A stretch of 32,360 nucleotides of DNA from Acidobacteriaceae bacterium (GTDB lineage: Bacteria; Acidobacteriota; Terriglobia; Bryobacterales; Bryobacteraceae), in the NCBI GenBank assembly GCA_019243205.1, contig JAFAUR010000962.1:1-32360 (forward strand). Reading direction: 5' to 3'. Positions 1 through 8,007 of the stretch are shown one piece after another; within the stretch, counting starts at the first letter, position 1, and the number at the start of each line of letters is the position of its first letter. The translations under genes were made by a program, and so were the position numbers. The notes beneath the pieces were generated by a model that did not search any database, was not told the origin of the DNA, and saw only the letters and a program-made list of their open reading frames with translations.

Positions 1-290
1 TTCTTGAGATCGAGTTGGATCTCCATGTTGCCCAACCGACTGTTTACCTTAGCGGTACCTGTCGCCTGCGGCGCTAGGGACGTGCCCTGAAAATCGACCT
101 TCGTCCAACCGCTGCGATGCCGGTAACTGATCGCCTGGATGGATCGAGAGACGACCTGGACGCGAAAAATCGGATTTGGCCCATTCTGCGAATTGGACTG
201 ACTCTTCGATTGAGTGGGATTCGGCTCTTGCGCGAGAAGAGCAAGTGGCAGTACGATCAGCAGCGCGGATTTCAACAAATCGATCCTCAT
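1..290 (-). CDS. Secreted acidobacterial protein, N-terminal part only (cut by left edge)
   Basis: The reading frame is open from an ATG at 290 to the left edge, giving about 96 residues without a stop. It begins with a clear signal peptide (MRIDLLKSALLIVLPLALLA, then QEPNP), followed by a Ser/Gln/Asn-rich linker. The segment after it (FRVQVVSRSIQAISYRHRSG, then WTKVDFQGTSLAP) resembles, from memory, the conserved N-terminal block of acidobacterial envelope proteins often annotated as OmpA-family. In those proteins an OmpA/MotB domain may follow, but it would lie outside the window. A purine-rich AGAAAGG lies a few bases upstream of the ATG. The gene is divergent from the MFS gene, with 155 bp between the starts. 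That it is a gene is fairly sure; the family is a recollection and the function unknown. Confidence 0.72.
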   Translation of the reverse strand, partial: MRIDLLKSALLIVLPLALLAQEPNPTQSKSQSNSQNGPNPIFRVQVVSRSIQAISYRHRSGWTKVDFQGTSLAPQATGTAKVNSRLGNMEIQLDLK

Positions 291-445
291 AGGCCTTTCT
301 ATGCGTGTAGCACGGACGTTTCCAAAATGCAAACCTTTATTGATCAGACGTTTAGAGAACGTAAACTGGCACGCTTTCAGGTACTTTTTACAGAATCACA
401 AGCGACGAGCGGGAGCGTTAGAGGCCTGGCCGCTAAAATTGGGTT

Positions 446-1696
446 GTGAGTCCGCCCCAGCTGCAGGAGACCGAGGCGACCCCGCGCAGCCGATTCTCAT
501 CGCCGCTGCTGCCGATTTTTCTCATCGTTCTAGTCGACGTTCTCGGTTTCACCATCATCCTTCCTTTGCTTCCGTTTTATTCGGAGCGCCTCGGCGCTTC
601 GCCGACTGTCGTTGGAGCGCTGGTTTCGATCTACGCCGTTTTCCAGCTCATTGCCGGGCCGATTCTCGGCCAGATTTCCGACCGTGTCGGACGCCGTCCT
701 ATTCTGCTCCTGAGCCAGGCGGGGACTTTGGCTGGATTTCTTCTGCTAGCGTCAGCGCAGTACGTCTGGGTGATTTTTGTTGCGCGAGCGATAGACGGCG
801 CCACAGCGGGCAATCTGACGATTGCGCAGGCGTACATCAGCGACGTGACCGAACCGGAGAACCGGGCGAAATCGTTTGCGCTGATCGGCATCGCGTTCGG
901 CTTTGGCTTTCTGGTAGGTCCCGCGATTTCAGGGTACCTGGGCACGTTCGGATATCACGCGCCGATCTACGCCGCATCGGCGCTTTCATTCACGAGCATT
1001 CTTTGCACTTTCTTTCTGTTGCCGCGGCACGAGAAGATTCACGAACACATGGAAGCGGACCCGGGACCGGGCGGCAGACGACTCTCGCTGCTTTCGTGGG
1101 GCGAATATCGGCGCTACTTCCGCAATCCTGAGCTGGCCCGTTTGTTGATTCAGTGGCTCCTGTTCTCGTTCTCGTTCGCGACATTCGTTTCCGGATTCGC
1201 GCTGTTTGCCGAACGGCGCTATACATGGAACGGACATCCGGTTGGGTTACGGGAAGTCGGGTACATCTTTGCGTTCACCGGATTCATTGGCATGATCATG
1301 CAAGGCGGCTTGGTCGGGCGGATGGTGAAGTGGCTGGGGGAGCGACGGGTCGTACAGGTCGGATTCTTCACAACCCTGCTCGGCTATGTCGCGATTGGAT
1401 TAACCAGAACGGTCGGGCAATTATTGGCAGTAACCGCTTTTTCTTCGGTTGGAGGTGCGGGCTTGCGACCCGCGTTAACCAGCCTGATTACGCAAAAAGC
1501 CGGTAAACGCGAGCAGGGCGTCATACTGGGGCTCACGCAATCGATCACGTCGGTTTCACAGATTACCGCCCCTCTGATTTCGGGCGTGCTCATCGATCGC
1601 CACTATTTGACTGTGTGGGCCGTCTGGGCCGGGGTTGCCGCGGGGCTTGCGCTGTTCTTTCAAACCGGAACGTTCAGTGACCCGGTTGGGCCTTGA
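446..1696 (+). CDS. MFS drug-efflux-type transporter (DHA1/TetA-like)
   Basis: This 416-residue polytopic inner-membrane protein has the size and about 12 hydrophobic segments of a major facilitator. The first helix (residues 25-45, DVLGFTIILPLLPFY) is typical of the TetA-like DHA1 group. The cytoplasmic loop between helices 2 and 3 carries the MFS motif A, GQISDRVGRRP, at residues 75-85. The family exports drugs or small metabolites by proton antiport; the substrate cannot be read here. The start is GTG at 446 and no strong Shine-Dalgarno is visible. The TGA stop overlaps the TTG start of the PAP2 gene, so the two are probably translationally coupled. An overlapping open frame from 214 is a shadow, because it lacks the membrane pattern. 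Confidence 0.9.
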   Translation: MSPPQLQETEATPRSRFSSPLLPIFLIVLVDVLGFTIILPLLPFYSERLGASPTVVGALVSIYAVFQLIAGPILGQISDRVGRRPILLLSQAGTLAGFLLLASAQYVWVIFVARAIDGATAGNLTIAQAYISDVTEPENRAKSFALIGIAFGFGFLVGPAISGYLGTFGYHAPIYAASALSFTSILCTFFLLPRHEKIHEHMEADPGPGGRRLSLLSWGEYRRYFRNPELARLLIQWLLFSFSFATFVSGFALFAERRYTWNGHPVGLREVGYIFAFTGFIGMIMQGGLVGRMVKWLGERRVVQVGFFTTLLGYVAIGLTRTVGQLLAVTAFSSVGGAGLRPALTSLITQKAGKREQGVILGLTQSITSVSQITAPLISGVLIDRHYLTVWAVWAGVAAGLALFFQTGTFSDPVGP

Positions 1697-2598
1697 TCGA
1701 GAAGGCAAGCCGGCTCAGCTTCCGGCGATCCGAATGGATTCTACTCGGATACTACGCTTATGTAGCCGCACTTGCGCCTTTTCTTCGTGATCGCTCAGGC
1801 GTGACTCTGCAGCCGGAGATCGTACTCAGCTTCGGGGCGGGGCTATTCATTTTTCTCGCGCGCGGGGAACAGACGCGGAATGAGCTGCACTTCAGCAGAG
1901 CACGCGACTGGGTACCGATCATCTTGGCGCTCATTGGCTTTCGAGAGATGGAACTGTTTGTTCCCGCTTCGTACACTGGACGCCTGGAGAGCGGCTGGAT
2001 TCAGACCGACGTCCTGCTGCTAGGTGCCTGGCACGGACGACAGATCATCGAGAGCCTGGGGTGGATCATACCGATTTATCTCGAGTTCTGTTACCTGCTG
2101 GTTTATGGGCTGAGCTCCCTTTGCATGGCGGCTTTCTATTTCTCGGGAAAGCGCAAAGACATTGATGCCTTCTACGTGATTTACTTGTCGGGAACGCTGG
2201 GAGCCTACGCCCTGTTTCCGTACTTCCCTTCGCAGCCTCCGAGGCTGCTGTTTCCAGCGGTATATCCGCCGGAGGTGACCACATGGGCGAGGCAGTTGAA
2301 CTTATTCATCCTGAAGCACGGCACGATTCATACCGGCGTGTTTCCGAGCGCGCACGTGTCCTCCGCGTTTTCGGCAGCCTGGGCGATGTTTCTTCTTTTC
2401 CCCCGACGGAAAGCCTTCGGGTGGGTCGCCCTAGTCTACGCGATCAGTGTTTCAGTCGCGACAATCTACGGCAGATACCACTACACCGCCGACGTGGTGT
2501 CGGGAATCGCCATCAGTCTGGCGGCTGCAGGGGTGGGCCTCTTGATTCGCGCGCGATTACTGGTACGCGATGAGTGCGTTGAAAAAGAGCTTGAATGA
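1693..2598 (+). CDS. PAP2-superfamily membrane phosphatase/phosphotransferase, AUR1-like
   Basis: The 301-residue protein has several hydrophobic segments and two of the three PAP2 signature blocks. FPSAHVSS has its His at residue 221, and GRYHYTADVVSG has Arg261, His263 and Asp267; the two histidines are expected to form and release the phospho-enzyme. Upstream, YFPSQPPR (177-184) resembles the proline block of the AUR1/inositolphosphotransferase branch (PAP2_3) rather than the classical KxxxxxxRP block. It probably acts on a lipid phosphate or transfers a phospho-alcohol head group; the substrate is unknown. The start is TTG at 1693, sharing bases with the MFS stop codon. The last 42 bp overlap the convergent M14 gene. 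Confidence 0.8.
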   Translation: MIEKASRLSFRRSEWILLGYYAYVAALAPFLRDRSGVTLQPEIVLSFGAGLFIFLARGEQTRNELHFSRARDWVPIILALIGFREMELFVPASYTGRLESGWIQTDVLLLGAWHGRQIIESLGWIIPIYLEFCYLLVYGLSSLCMAAFYFSGKRKDIDAFYVIYLSGTLGAYALFPYFPSQPPRLLFPAVYPPEVTTWARQLNLFILKHGTIHTGVFPSAHVSSAFSAAWAMFLLFPRRKAFGWVALVYAISVSVATIYGRYHYTADVVSGIAISLAAAGVGLLIRARLLVRDECVEKELE

Positions 2599-5025
2599 CT
2601 GATAGCTCTGCGCGCGGTACTGCGGTCTCATCCCGTACAGAATGACGTGTCCGTTGCCTTCCTTGGAATCAACAATGGCGCTCTTTCCGGCAATCATATT
2701 CGCGCCGAGGAGCCAACCCGAAGCAAGAATGTCAGTCTGCGGATAGGCCGCTACGGTGTGCTGCTTGGAAGTGAATGCCGGACTCTGTTCGCTCCAGATC
2801 GCGATATGTTCCGGGAGACCACGGGTAAGCGGGCTCGAAAGATCGAGGTCAACGTTCAATAGAGAGCCGGGCGAATAGAATCCGCCGCTGTGCGAGCCGC
2901 CAGTTCCCGAGCCCGCGCCGCGGCGCCCTCCGCCCGGACCGGGAGTCGCGTTGAGACCCGGGGTGCCCTGGTAATCACCTGCCGCGGAAGCGACGCGCCC
3001 GCTGAGGACATCGGTAGCTTCGGCTCCGAGGTTATCGATGCAATACGCGCTCGAATGATTGAAGCAGAGCACAGTCCCGCCGGCCTGGGCGAATTGCTTC
3101 ACAGCATCCGTTCCGTTTTCACCGATGCCACCCGTGTATTCTGGCGGCATCGTGTTGGGCGCAAAGCCTTGCGCGATGCTGTTCTTGTTCTGATCGGGGA
3201 AGATCAGCACGTCGAACTTGTCTTTCAGATTGCCCGACTGCAGATCGGCGTTGGTGACGTTCTTGTATGCGAACCCGAATTTTTCGAGGAGCCAGCGTGT
3301 CCACCCTTCATCCATAGACGGAAACCAGCTTTTGTAAAGAGCTATCCGAGGTTGATGAATCTGCTTCCATCCGGAACCTTTGTCAGTCGCGGAAAAATCG
3401 CCGGTCTGCTCGTTACGCCAAACGCTCTTGCCGGATTTCCAGAGTGCGGTGACGGTGTGCCATGAATCCGTGTCGGAGGCGCTGTATGCGGTCGGGGGAG
3501 GAGCATCGAACGGGAAGCTCTCTTTTTTCAGCGATTCGGTAACCGGCGCATCAATGGTTCGAGCCTCGACGCCGAAAAGAAGAGGAAGCGTTTCGGCGGT
3601 CGTGTCATATGGGCGCTTGGGAGGACCGCCCGGATAGAGATGTTCGTCGGGATAGTTTTGCCGTTCCAGCAGCGCCTTGGCGTATCCGCTATAGGGCTGC
3701 TGCATGACGATGACGTGATCGCCATTCGGATTTTTTCCGATCTCGACCATTCCATATGCAAGCGTTTCGAGCATGCGACGCGTGGCGCCAGGATCGCGCT
3801 GCTGCGCGGGAATGATCCAGGCGTAGGGCGTTGTGCGCGCAACCTGATGTTGACCGACCTTATAGAAATAGCGAAGCATTTCTTCGCGGTGAATGGCGGC
3901 GTTATAAAGGCATGATTCGAAGGCGATCTGCTGGTAATCGATGATGTCGCGGAGATGCCAAGTACCGCCTTTCCACGGGTCGAGGTAATTCCAACTGCGC
4001 TCCTGCGCGTTGTAGCCCAGGGGATGTGTATCGAGATCCTCGAATTTCAGAGTTATTGGTGTGGCGAGTTTGGCGCTCGCGGATTCGGTCAAGATGCGCA
4101 GACCGCCGTGGAAACTCTGGTAGTGGCGCGCGGGCGTCCAGAAGTCGTATGCAGCGTGAATGGCTACACCGACCTTACCCGCCCCAGTGAGATCGGTAGC
4201 GATGGAGGTACCGATCATGTTCATTTCCTGGGAAAGGATCGGGTCGATGTTAGGCTCGATCGGATCGAGCCATGGTGGAACGAAAATGCGCGACGCATTC
4301 GCCCCTTGCTGGTGGACGTCATAGACGATCTCGGGATGCCAGACGTTCTGAATTCCGCTGATGGTGTTGCGCGTCTCGGGTTGCGAAAAGATATACCAGT
4401 CGCGGTTGTTGTCGTGCCCGGTGTAGTGATGCCAAAGCTCAGGCGGTTGCGTGCCCTCATACGGCGTATTGAGGGTTTTGCGATACCAGCGCGTTACGAT
4501 GTCAACCCCGTCCGGATTGAGCGACGGCACCAGGATGAGGATGTCGTTCTGACGAATGGTTTGAAAGCGAGGTGAGTTGTCCGTCAGCATCTTGTAAGCG
4601 AACTCGACGGCGCTGTGCGTCGAGGCAACTTCGGTGGCGTGAATGGAGCATGTGATGAGAACGATGTTTTTGCCGGCGGCAAACATCGGCTCGGCTTGCG
4701 CTTCGGTTGTGAGCCGCGGGTCGGCCAAACGGCGCTGGATTTCGCGATACTTGTCCAGCTGCTTCATCGTTTCAGGAGCAGCGAAGATGGCCTCAATGAA
4801 CGGGCGGCCCTCGGCGGTCTTGCCGATCTCGGTCACTCGGATACTGTCCGGTCGCGCTTTGCCGAGAGCGTAGAAGTACGAGACAACCTTGTCCCAGTCG
4901 AGCAACTCACGGTCAACGCCGATCTTGTGCCCGAAGTGACTGTCCGGTGTCGGAATTTCCGTTGTCGAACCGAACAGAGGGATACAGGCCAGGGCCAGAG
5001 TCAGGAAAGTTTTCGACTTACTCAT
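2557..5025 (-). CDS. Secreted M14-family zinc carboxypeptidase-like protein (downstream copy)
   Basis: This 822-residue protein has a signal peptide (about residues 1-20) and an M14 peptidase domain over roughly residues 40-380. The zinc ligands are visible: His129 and Glu132 in the HxxE of SIHATEVAS, and His238 in YDVHQQG. NPDG (170-173) and a likely catalytic Glu314 in LTESAS also fit. M14 enzymes remove C-terminal residues from peptides. The C-terminal half (from about residue 590, FDVLIFPDQN and later AQAGGTVLCF) looks like the glutamine-amidotransferase-like fold seen at the end of large bacterial M14 proteins. A Gly-rich tract lies near residues 700-720. The ATG overlaps the end of the upstream paralogue by 8 bp (ATGAGTAA), so the pair is an operon. 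Exported location is inferred from the signal peptide. Confidence 0.88.
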   Translation of the reverse strand: MSKSKTFLTLALACIPLFGSTTEIPTPDSHFGHKIGVDRELLDWDKVVSYFYALGKARPDSIRVTEIGKTAEGRPFIEAIFAAPETMKQLDKYREIQRRLADPRLTTEAQAEPMFAAGKNIVLITCSIHATEVASTHSAVEFAYKMLTDNSPRFQTIRQNDILILVPSLNPDGVDIVTRWYRKTLNTPYEGTQPPELWHHYTGHDNNRDWYIFSQPETRNTISGIQNVWHPEIVYDVHQQGANASRIFVPPWLDPIEPNIDPILSQEMNMIGTSIATDLTGAGKVGVAIHAAYDFWTPARHYQSFHGGLRILTESASAKLATPITLKFEDLDTHPLGYNAQERSWNYLDPWKGGTWHLRDIIDYQQIAFESCLYNAAIHREEMLRYFYKVGQHQVARTTPYAWIIPAQQRDPGATRRMLETLAYGMVEIGKNPNGDHVIVMQQPYSGYAKALLERQNYPDEHLYPGGPPKRPYDTTAETLPLLFGVEARTIDAPVTESLKKESFPFDAPPPTAYSASDTDSWHTVTALWKSGKSVWRNEQTGDFSATDKGSGWKQIHQPRIALYKSWFPSMDEGWTRWLLEKFGFAYKNVTNADLQSGNLKDKFDVLIFPDQNKNSIAQGFAPNTMPPEYTGGIGENGTDAVKQFAQAGGTVLCFNHSSAYCIDNLGAEATDVLSGRVASAAGDYQGTPGLNATPGPGGGRRGAGSGTGGSHSGGFYSPGSLLNVDLDLSSPLTRGLPEHIAIWSEQSPAFTSKQHTVAAYPQTDILASGWLLGANMIAGKSAIVDSKEGNGHVILYGMRPQYRAQSYQSFKLFFNALIAYQ

Positions 5026-7852
5026 TTGTATTTAGCGGCTGGGCCAAGTCCTTCGCTGTTCCGTAATAGATGCCGTTGAAGATGAACTTGAACGTCGCTT
5101 GCGGTTGACCGCGGAAGGCAACCTCGGGGCCGAGCAGGAAGACTTTGCCCGCCCCAAGTGACGACTCAGCGATGGCGACTCCACCGTCGAGATACTGTTG
5201 ACCCCACGCCCAACCGCTGTGCAGCGGTGTTCCGTTTGCAAACCACGCGACCGGTTCGGTTTTCTTTAAACCGGCATCAGGCTGCAGACGGAATACCGGG
5301 CTGTTATCGAAGAACACATCCACCTTGTCGGGCATGCCGTAGGCGAGCGGGTCGGTGTTATCCACACTGACGGTCAGGAGCGAACCGGGAATGTAGAATT
5401 TCTCCGGCGGCAACGGCCTGCTCTTTCCTTCGTGCATCTCCGTCAGAGCGCTGGTGACGGGCAGATGAAGCATGCCGGCGAGCGCGGTAGACGAACCGAT
5501 AGTAACGACGGAACCGCCGGACTCGACGAAGGCGCGAATCTGGGGAATGGTTTTCTCAGGCGTGATATGACCGAGCCAGGGACGGAATTCAGCGGGGATT
5601 TCTTCCGGCTTCGGCTGCCGCATGAAGAAGCCCTCGCCGCGCCCGCCTTGTCCCGGTGCGCGAATACCGCCATCGGTAAAGACAAGCACATCGTATTTTT
5701 CGGCCAGGTTGCCGGCATCCAATTCCTGGGGATACACGACTTTGAACGGGAACTCGTAGTTTTCGAAGATCCAGCGCGTCCAGCCCGAGGGCATGAGACC
5801 GCCGTATTGATCGTAGAGTGCGATTCGAACGGGTTTGAGTTTCAGGGCATCACCGGGCGGGCGGTGAGCCACACCGTAGACGTCGACTCCGAGTTCTTTC
5901 GCGCCGGCTGTGAGGATGCTGCGCGCGGACTTCGAGGCCGGGACGAAGATCGCACCCGTGCCGACTACGTTGGCATCCACCTCGGGTGGCACAGTTTTCA
6001 ACCAGAAGACATCGCACTGATTTTTGAGAAGCCGATTGATCAGCACGAACGAGTTGTTCACGCGATGGCTGATGATGTAACCGGCAGCATTTGCGGACCC
6101 TTTCACCGAACCGGGAGGCGGCGAGAGCAGATTTTTCACGGGTTGGAACGGCCCGTCGAAGCCGTCGAGAATGCGATCGAACTTCACGCCCATCTGAAAG
6201 GCGAGCGTGTAACCGGTGGCGTCATAGGGCGGAATGGGCGGACCGCCGGGATAGCGGAAGTCGTTGGGATGATCCTGCGGCTCGAACATGTCGAGCAGAT
6301 GCGGCCGAAACGCCTGGGCGGATTTCACGACGTAGGAGCCTGCCGGATAATTTTTGCCGGCGACGGTGAAGGGGGCGGTCGCGGTTTGGACCTCGACTCC
6401 GTTCTTGATCAGCGCGTTGAGGAAATTGATGGTCGTCGGCAGATCGGGCTGATCAGGAGGCAGAATGTAGCCGCGCGGATCGCGGAATGCGGGATCGTGC
6501 AGGACGGTGCTGAAGAGCTTGGTCGGGACAACATCCCGACCGGCAAAACCCGCTGCCATGGCGGGAACGGCGGCGGTGGTTGTGCTCTTCTCAGCATCCG
6601 CGGCGGCGCGCAAGGCTTCGATCCGTTTCGGGCCCATGGTCCAGGAATCCGTGTTGCCCCGGTCAACCGAGTTCTTGCCCATCCGGTAGATGTTGAACAG
6701 CAGCGTCTCGCGATAACGGGAGGCGAAATCGAGAACCGCTCGATTCGCTGTTAACGAGTACTCGATCGACTGGCGCAGGTGCCATTTCTGAGGCGCGATG
6801 GGGAATGGTAAGTCGCCGCGCGGCAGTTGAGTGCCAGGGACAAGAGGGATGTCGATGGGCGTGGGATTGCCGATGATTTCGGTCAGTAGGCCGATCATGT
6901 TGTGAAAGTAAGTTGTGGTGCGGAGACCGCCGTTGTACCAGGTGGAGTAAGTGGACGCACTGCGCATTCCCGCGCCCGGCTTATTTTCGGCTTCCATGCG
7001 GCTATGCATCGCTGAGCCGACCTGATCGAGCTCCATCATGATGAGCGGGTCGAAATGGTAGTTGAACGGATCGCGGAAGGGGGGCATGAAGATAACGGCG
7101 CCCGGAGGTCCGGTCTGGTGATGGTTGTACATGATCTGCGGAAACCATTCGCGATAGAGGACGCGATTGATGTTGGTGGTTTCCGGCATGTTGGCGATGA
7201 AGAAATCGCGGTTGTTATCGTGGCCAATGTATTTGTGCCAGAGATGCGGGAGGCCGGCATCGGAACGCTTCGTCGGGTCGGGGTTCCGCATGTACCAATT
7301 GGCGACGAATTCCTGACCGTCTGGATTGTCCTGAACGAACAGCATGATGACGTCGTTGAGGAAGCGCATCGTCTCGTCATCATTACGGCTGACCATCTGG
7401 TAGACCATTTCGGATAATGCCTGCGCGCACTCGACTTCGCTCGCGTGCAAGCCGCCGTCGATCCAGACAACGGCCTTCCCCTCTTTTGCAAGTGCGTGTG
7501 CCTGATCATCGGTGAGGCCTTGCGCGAGGGCAAGGCTTCGGGTGATGTCGCGGTAATGATCAAGACGCTTGAAGTTTTCGGGTGCGGTGATGATCGCCAT
7601 CACCTGCGGACGGCCCTCGGCGGTTTTGCCGATCTCGGTCAACCGCATGCGATCGGATTCGCCTGCCAATTTTTTCCAGTATTCGGTCAGCTGCGTGTAG
7701 TTCGTGAGCTGATAATCGTCGCCGAGATTAAAGCCAAACTGCTCTTTGGGCGTGGTGATCTTGCCTGCGCTTTGAGCCGAGACAAGCCCACTGCTGAACA
7801 ACAACAGAACAGGCAGGGTGAACCGGCAAGTTGCCGGGATAGCAATCCGCAT
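5018..7852 (-). CDS. Secreted M14-family zinc carboxypeptidase-like protein (upstream copy)
   Basis: The 944-residue protein is a paralogue of the next gene, with the same order of parts. A signal peptide ends at about residue 26 (VSA before QSAG). The M14 domain has His136 and Glu139 (GLHASEVEC), NPDG at 176-179, and a third zinc His in YNHHQTG, most likely His245. The candidate catalytic Glu lies in LLTEIIGNP. Both copies share the stretches LTEIGKTAEGRP and GHDNNRD, which supports a tandem duplication followed by divergence. The C-terminal half has a GATase-like segment (KYDVLVFTDGG, then FVESGGSVVTIG). The ATG at 7852 has CGGGAG about nine bases upstream. It is the first gene of a two-gene minus-strand operon, probably feeding on external peptides or remodelling envelope proteins. 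Confidence 0.88.
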   Translation of the reverse strand: MRIAIPATCRFTLPVLLLFSSGLVSAQSAGKITTPKEQFGFNLGDDYQLTNYTQLTEYWKKLAGESDRMRLTEIGKTAEGRPQVMAIITAPENFKRLDHYRDITRSLALAQGLTDDQAHALAKEGKAVVWIDGGLHASEVECAQALSEMVYQMVSRNDDETMRFLNDVIMLFVQDNPDGQEFVANWYMRNPDPTKRSDAGLPHLWHKYIGHDNNRDFFIANMPETTNINRVLYREWFPQIMYNHHQTGPPGAVIFMPPFRDPFNYHFDPLIMMELDQVGSAMHSRMEAENKPGAGMRSASTYSTWYNGGLRTTTYFHNMIGLLTEIIGNPTPIDIPLVPGTQLPRGDLPFPIAPQKWHLRQSIEYSLTANRAVLDFASRYRETLLFNIYRMGKNSVDRGNTDSWTMGPKRIEALRAAADAEKSTTTAAVPAMAAGFAGRDVVPTKLFSTVLHDPAFRDPRGYILPPDQPDLPTTINFLNALIKNGVEVQTATAPFTVAGKNYPAGSYVVKSAQAFRPHLLDMFEPQDHPNDFRYPGGPPIPPYDATGYTLAFQMGVKFDRILDGFDGPFQPVKNLLSPPPGSVKGSANAAGYIISHRVNNSFVLINRLLKNQCDVFWLKTVPPEVDANVVGTGAIFVPASKSARSILTAGAKELGVDVYGVAHRPPGDALKLKPVRIALYDQYGGLMPSGWTRWIFENYEFPFKVVYPQELDAGNLAEKYDVLVFTDGGIRAPGQGGRGEGFFMRQPKPEEIPAEFRPWLGHITPEKTIPQIRAFVESGGSVVTIGSSTALAGMLHLPVTSALTEMHEGKSRPLPPEKFYIPGSLLTVSVDNTDPLAYGMPDKVDVFFDNSPVFRLQPDAGLKKTEPVAWFANGTPLHSGWAWGQQYLDGGVAIAESSLGAGKVFLLGPEVAFRGQPQATFKFIFNGIYYGTAKDLAQPLNTNE

Positions 7853-8007
7853 ATGAGTTAACTCCCGAGTCTAGAACAGCGGGTTTAGAGGAATGGCTGT
7901 TCTCTCACCAATTTGGTTACGTCAGACGCGGACGAAAGTGATTGTCGCACGAGCGGAAATGCAATATCGGTGTGAAACGCAAGGCCAGGCGTTAAGATCG
8001 GTCTTCG

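Noticed and set aside
214-1131. Plus-strand open frame of 305 codons overlapping the MFS gene start.
   Set aside because: The frame at 446 gives a complete MFS protein with motif A; this one gives an Arg/Ser-rich product without membrane segments and also covers the divergent secreted-protein start.
3955-4575. Plus-strand open frame of 206 codons, with another at 2890-3465, within the downstream M14 gene.
   Set aside because: Antisense shadows of the M14 coding sequence, with arginine-rich translations and no family features.
5432-6754. Open frame of 440 codons on the plus strand inside the upstream M14 gene.
   Set aside because: It is antisense to a gene with complete zinc-site motifs and a signal peptide. 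Its translation has no recognisable domain and the length follows from GC-biased codon use.
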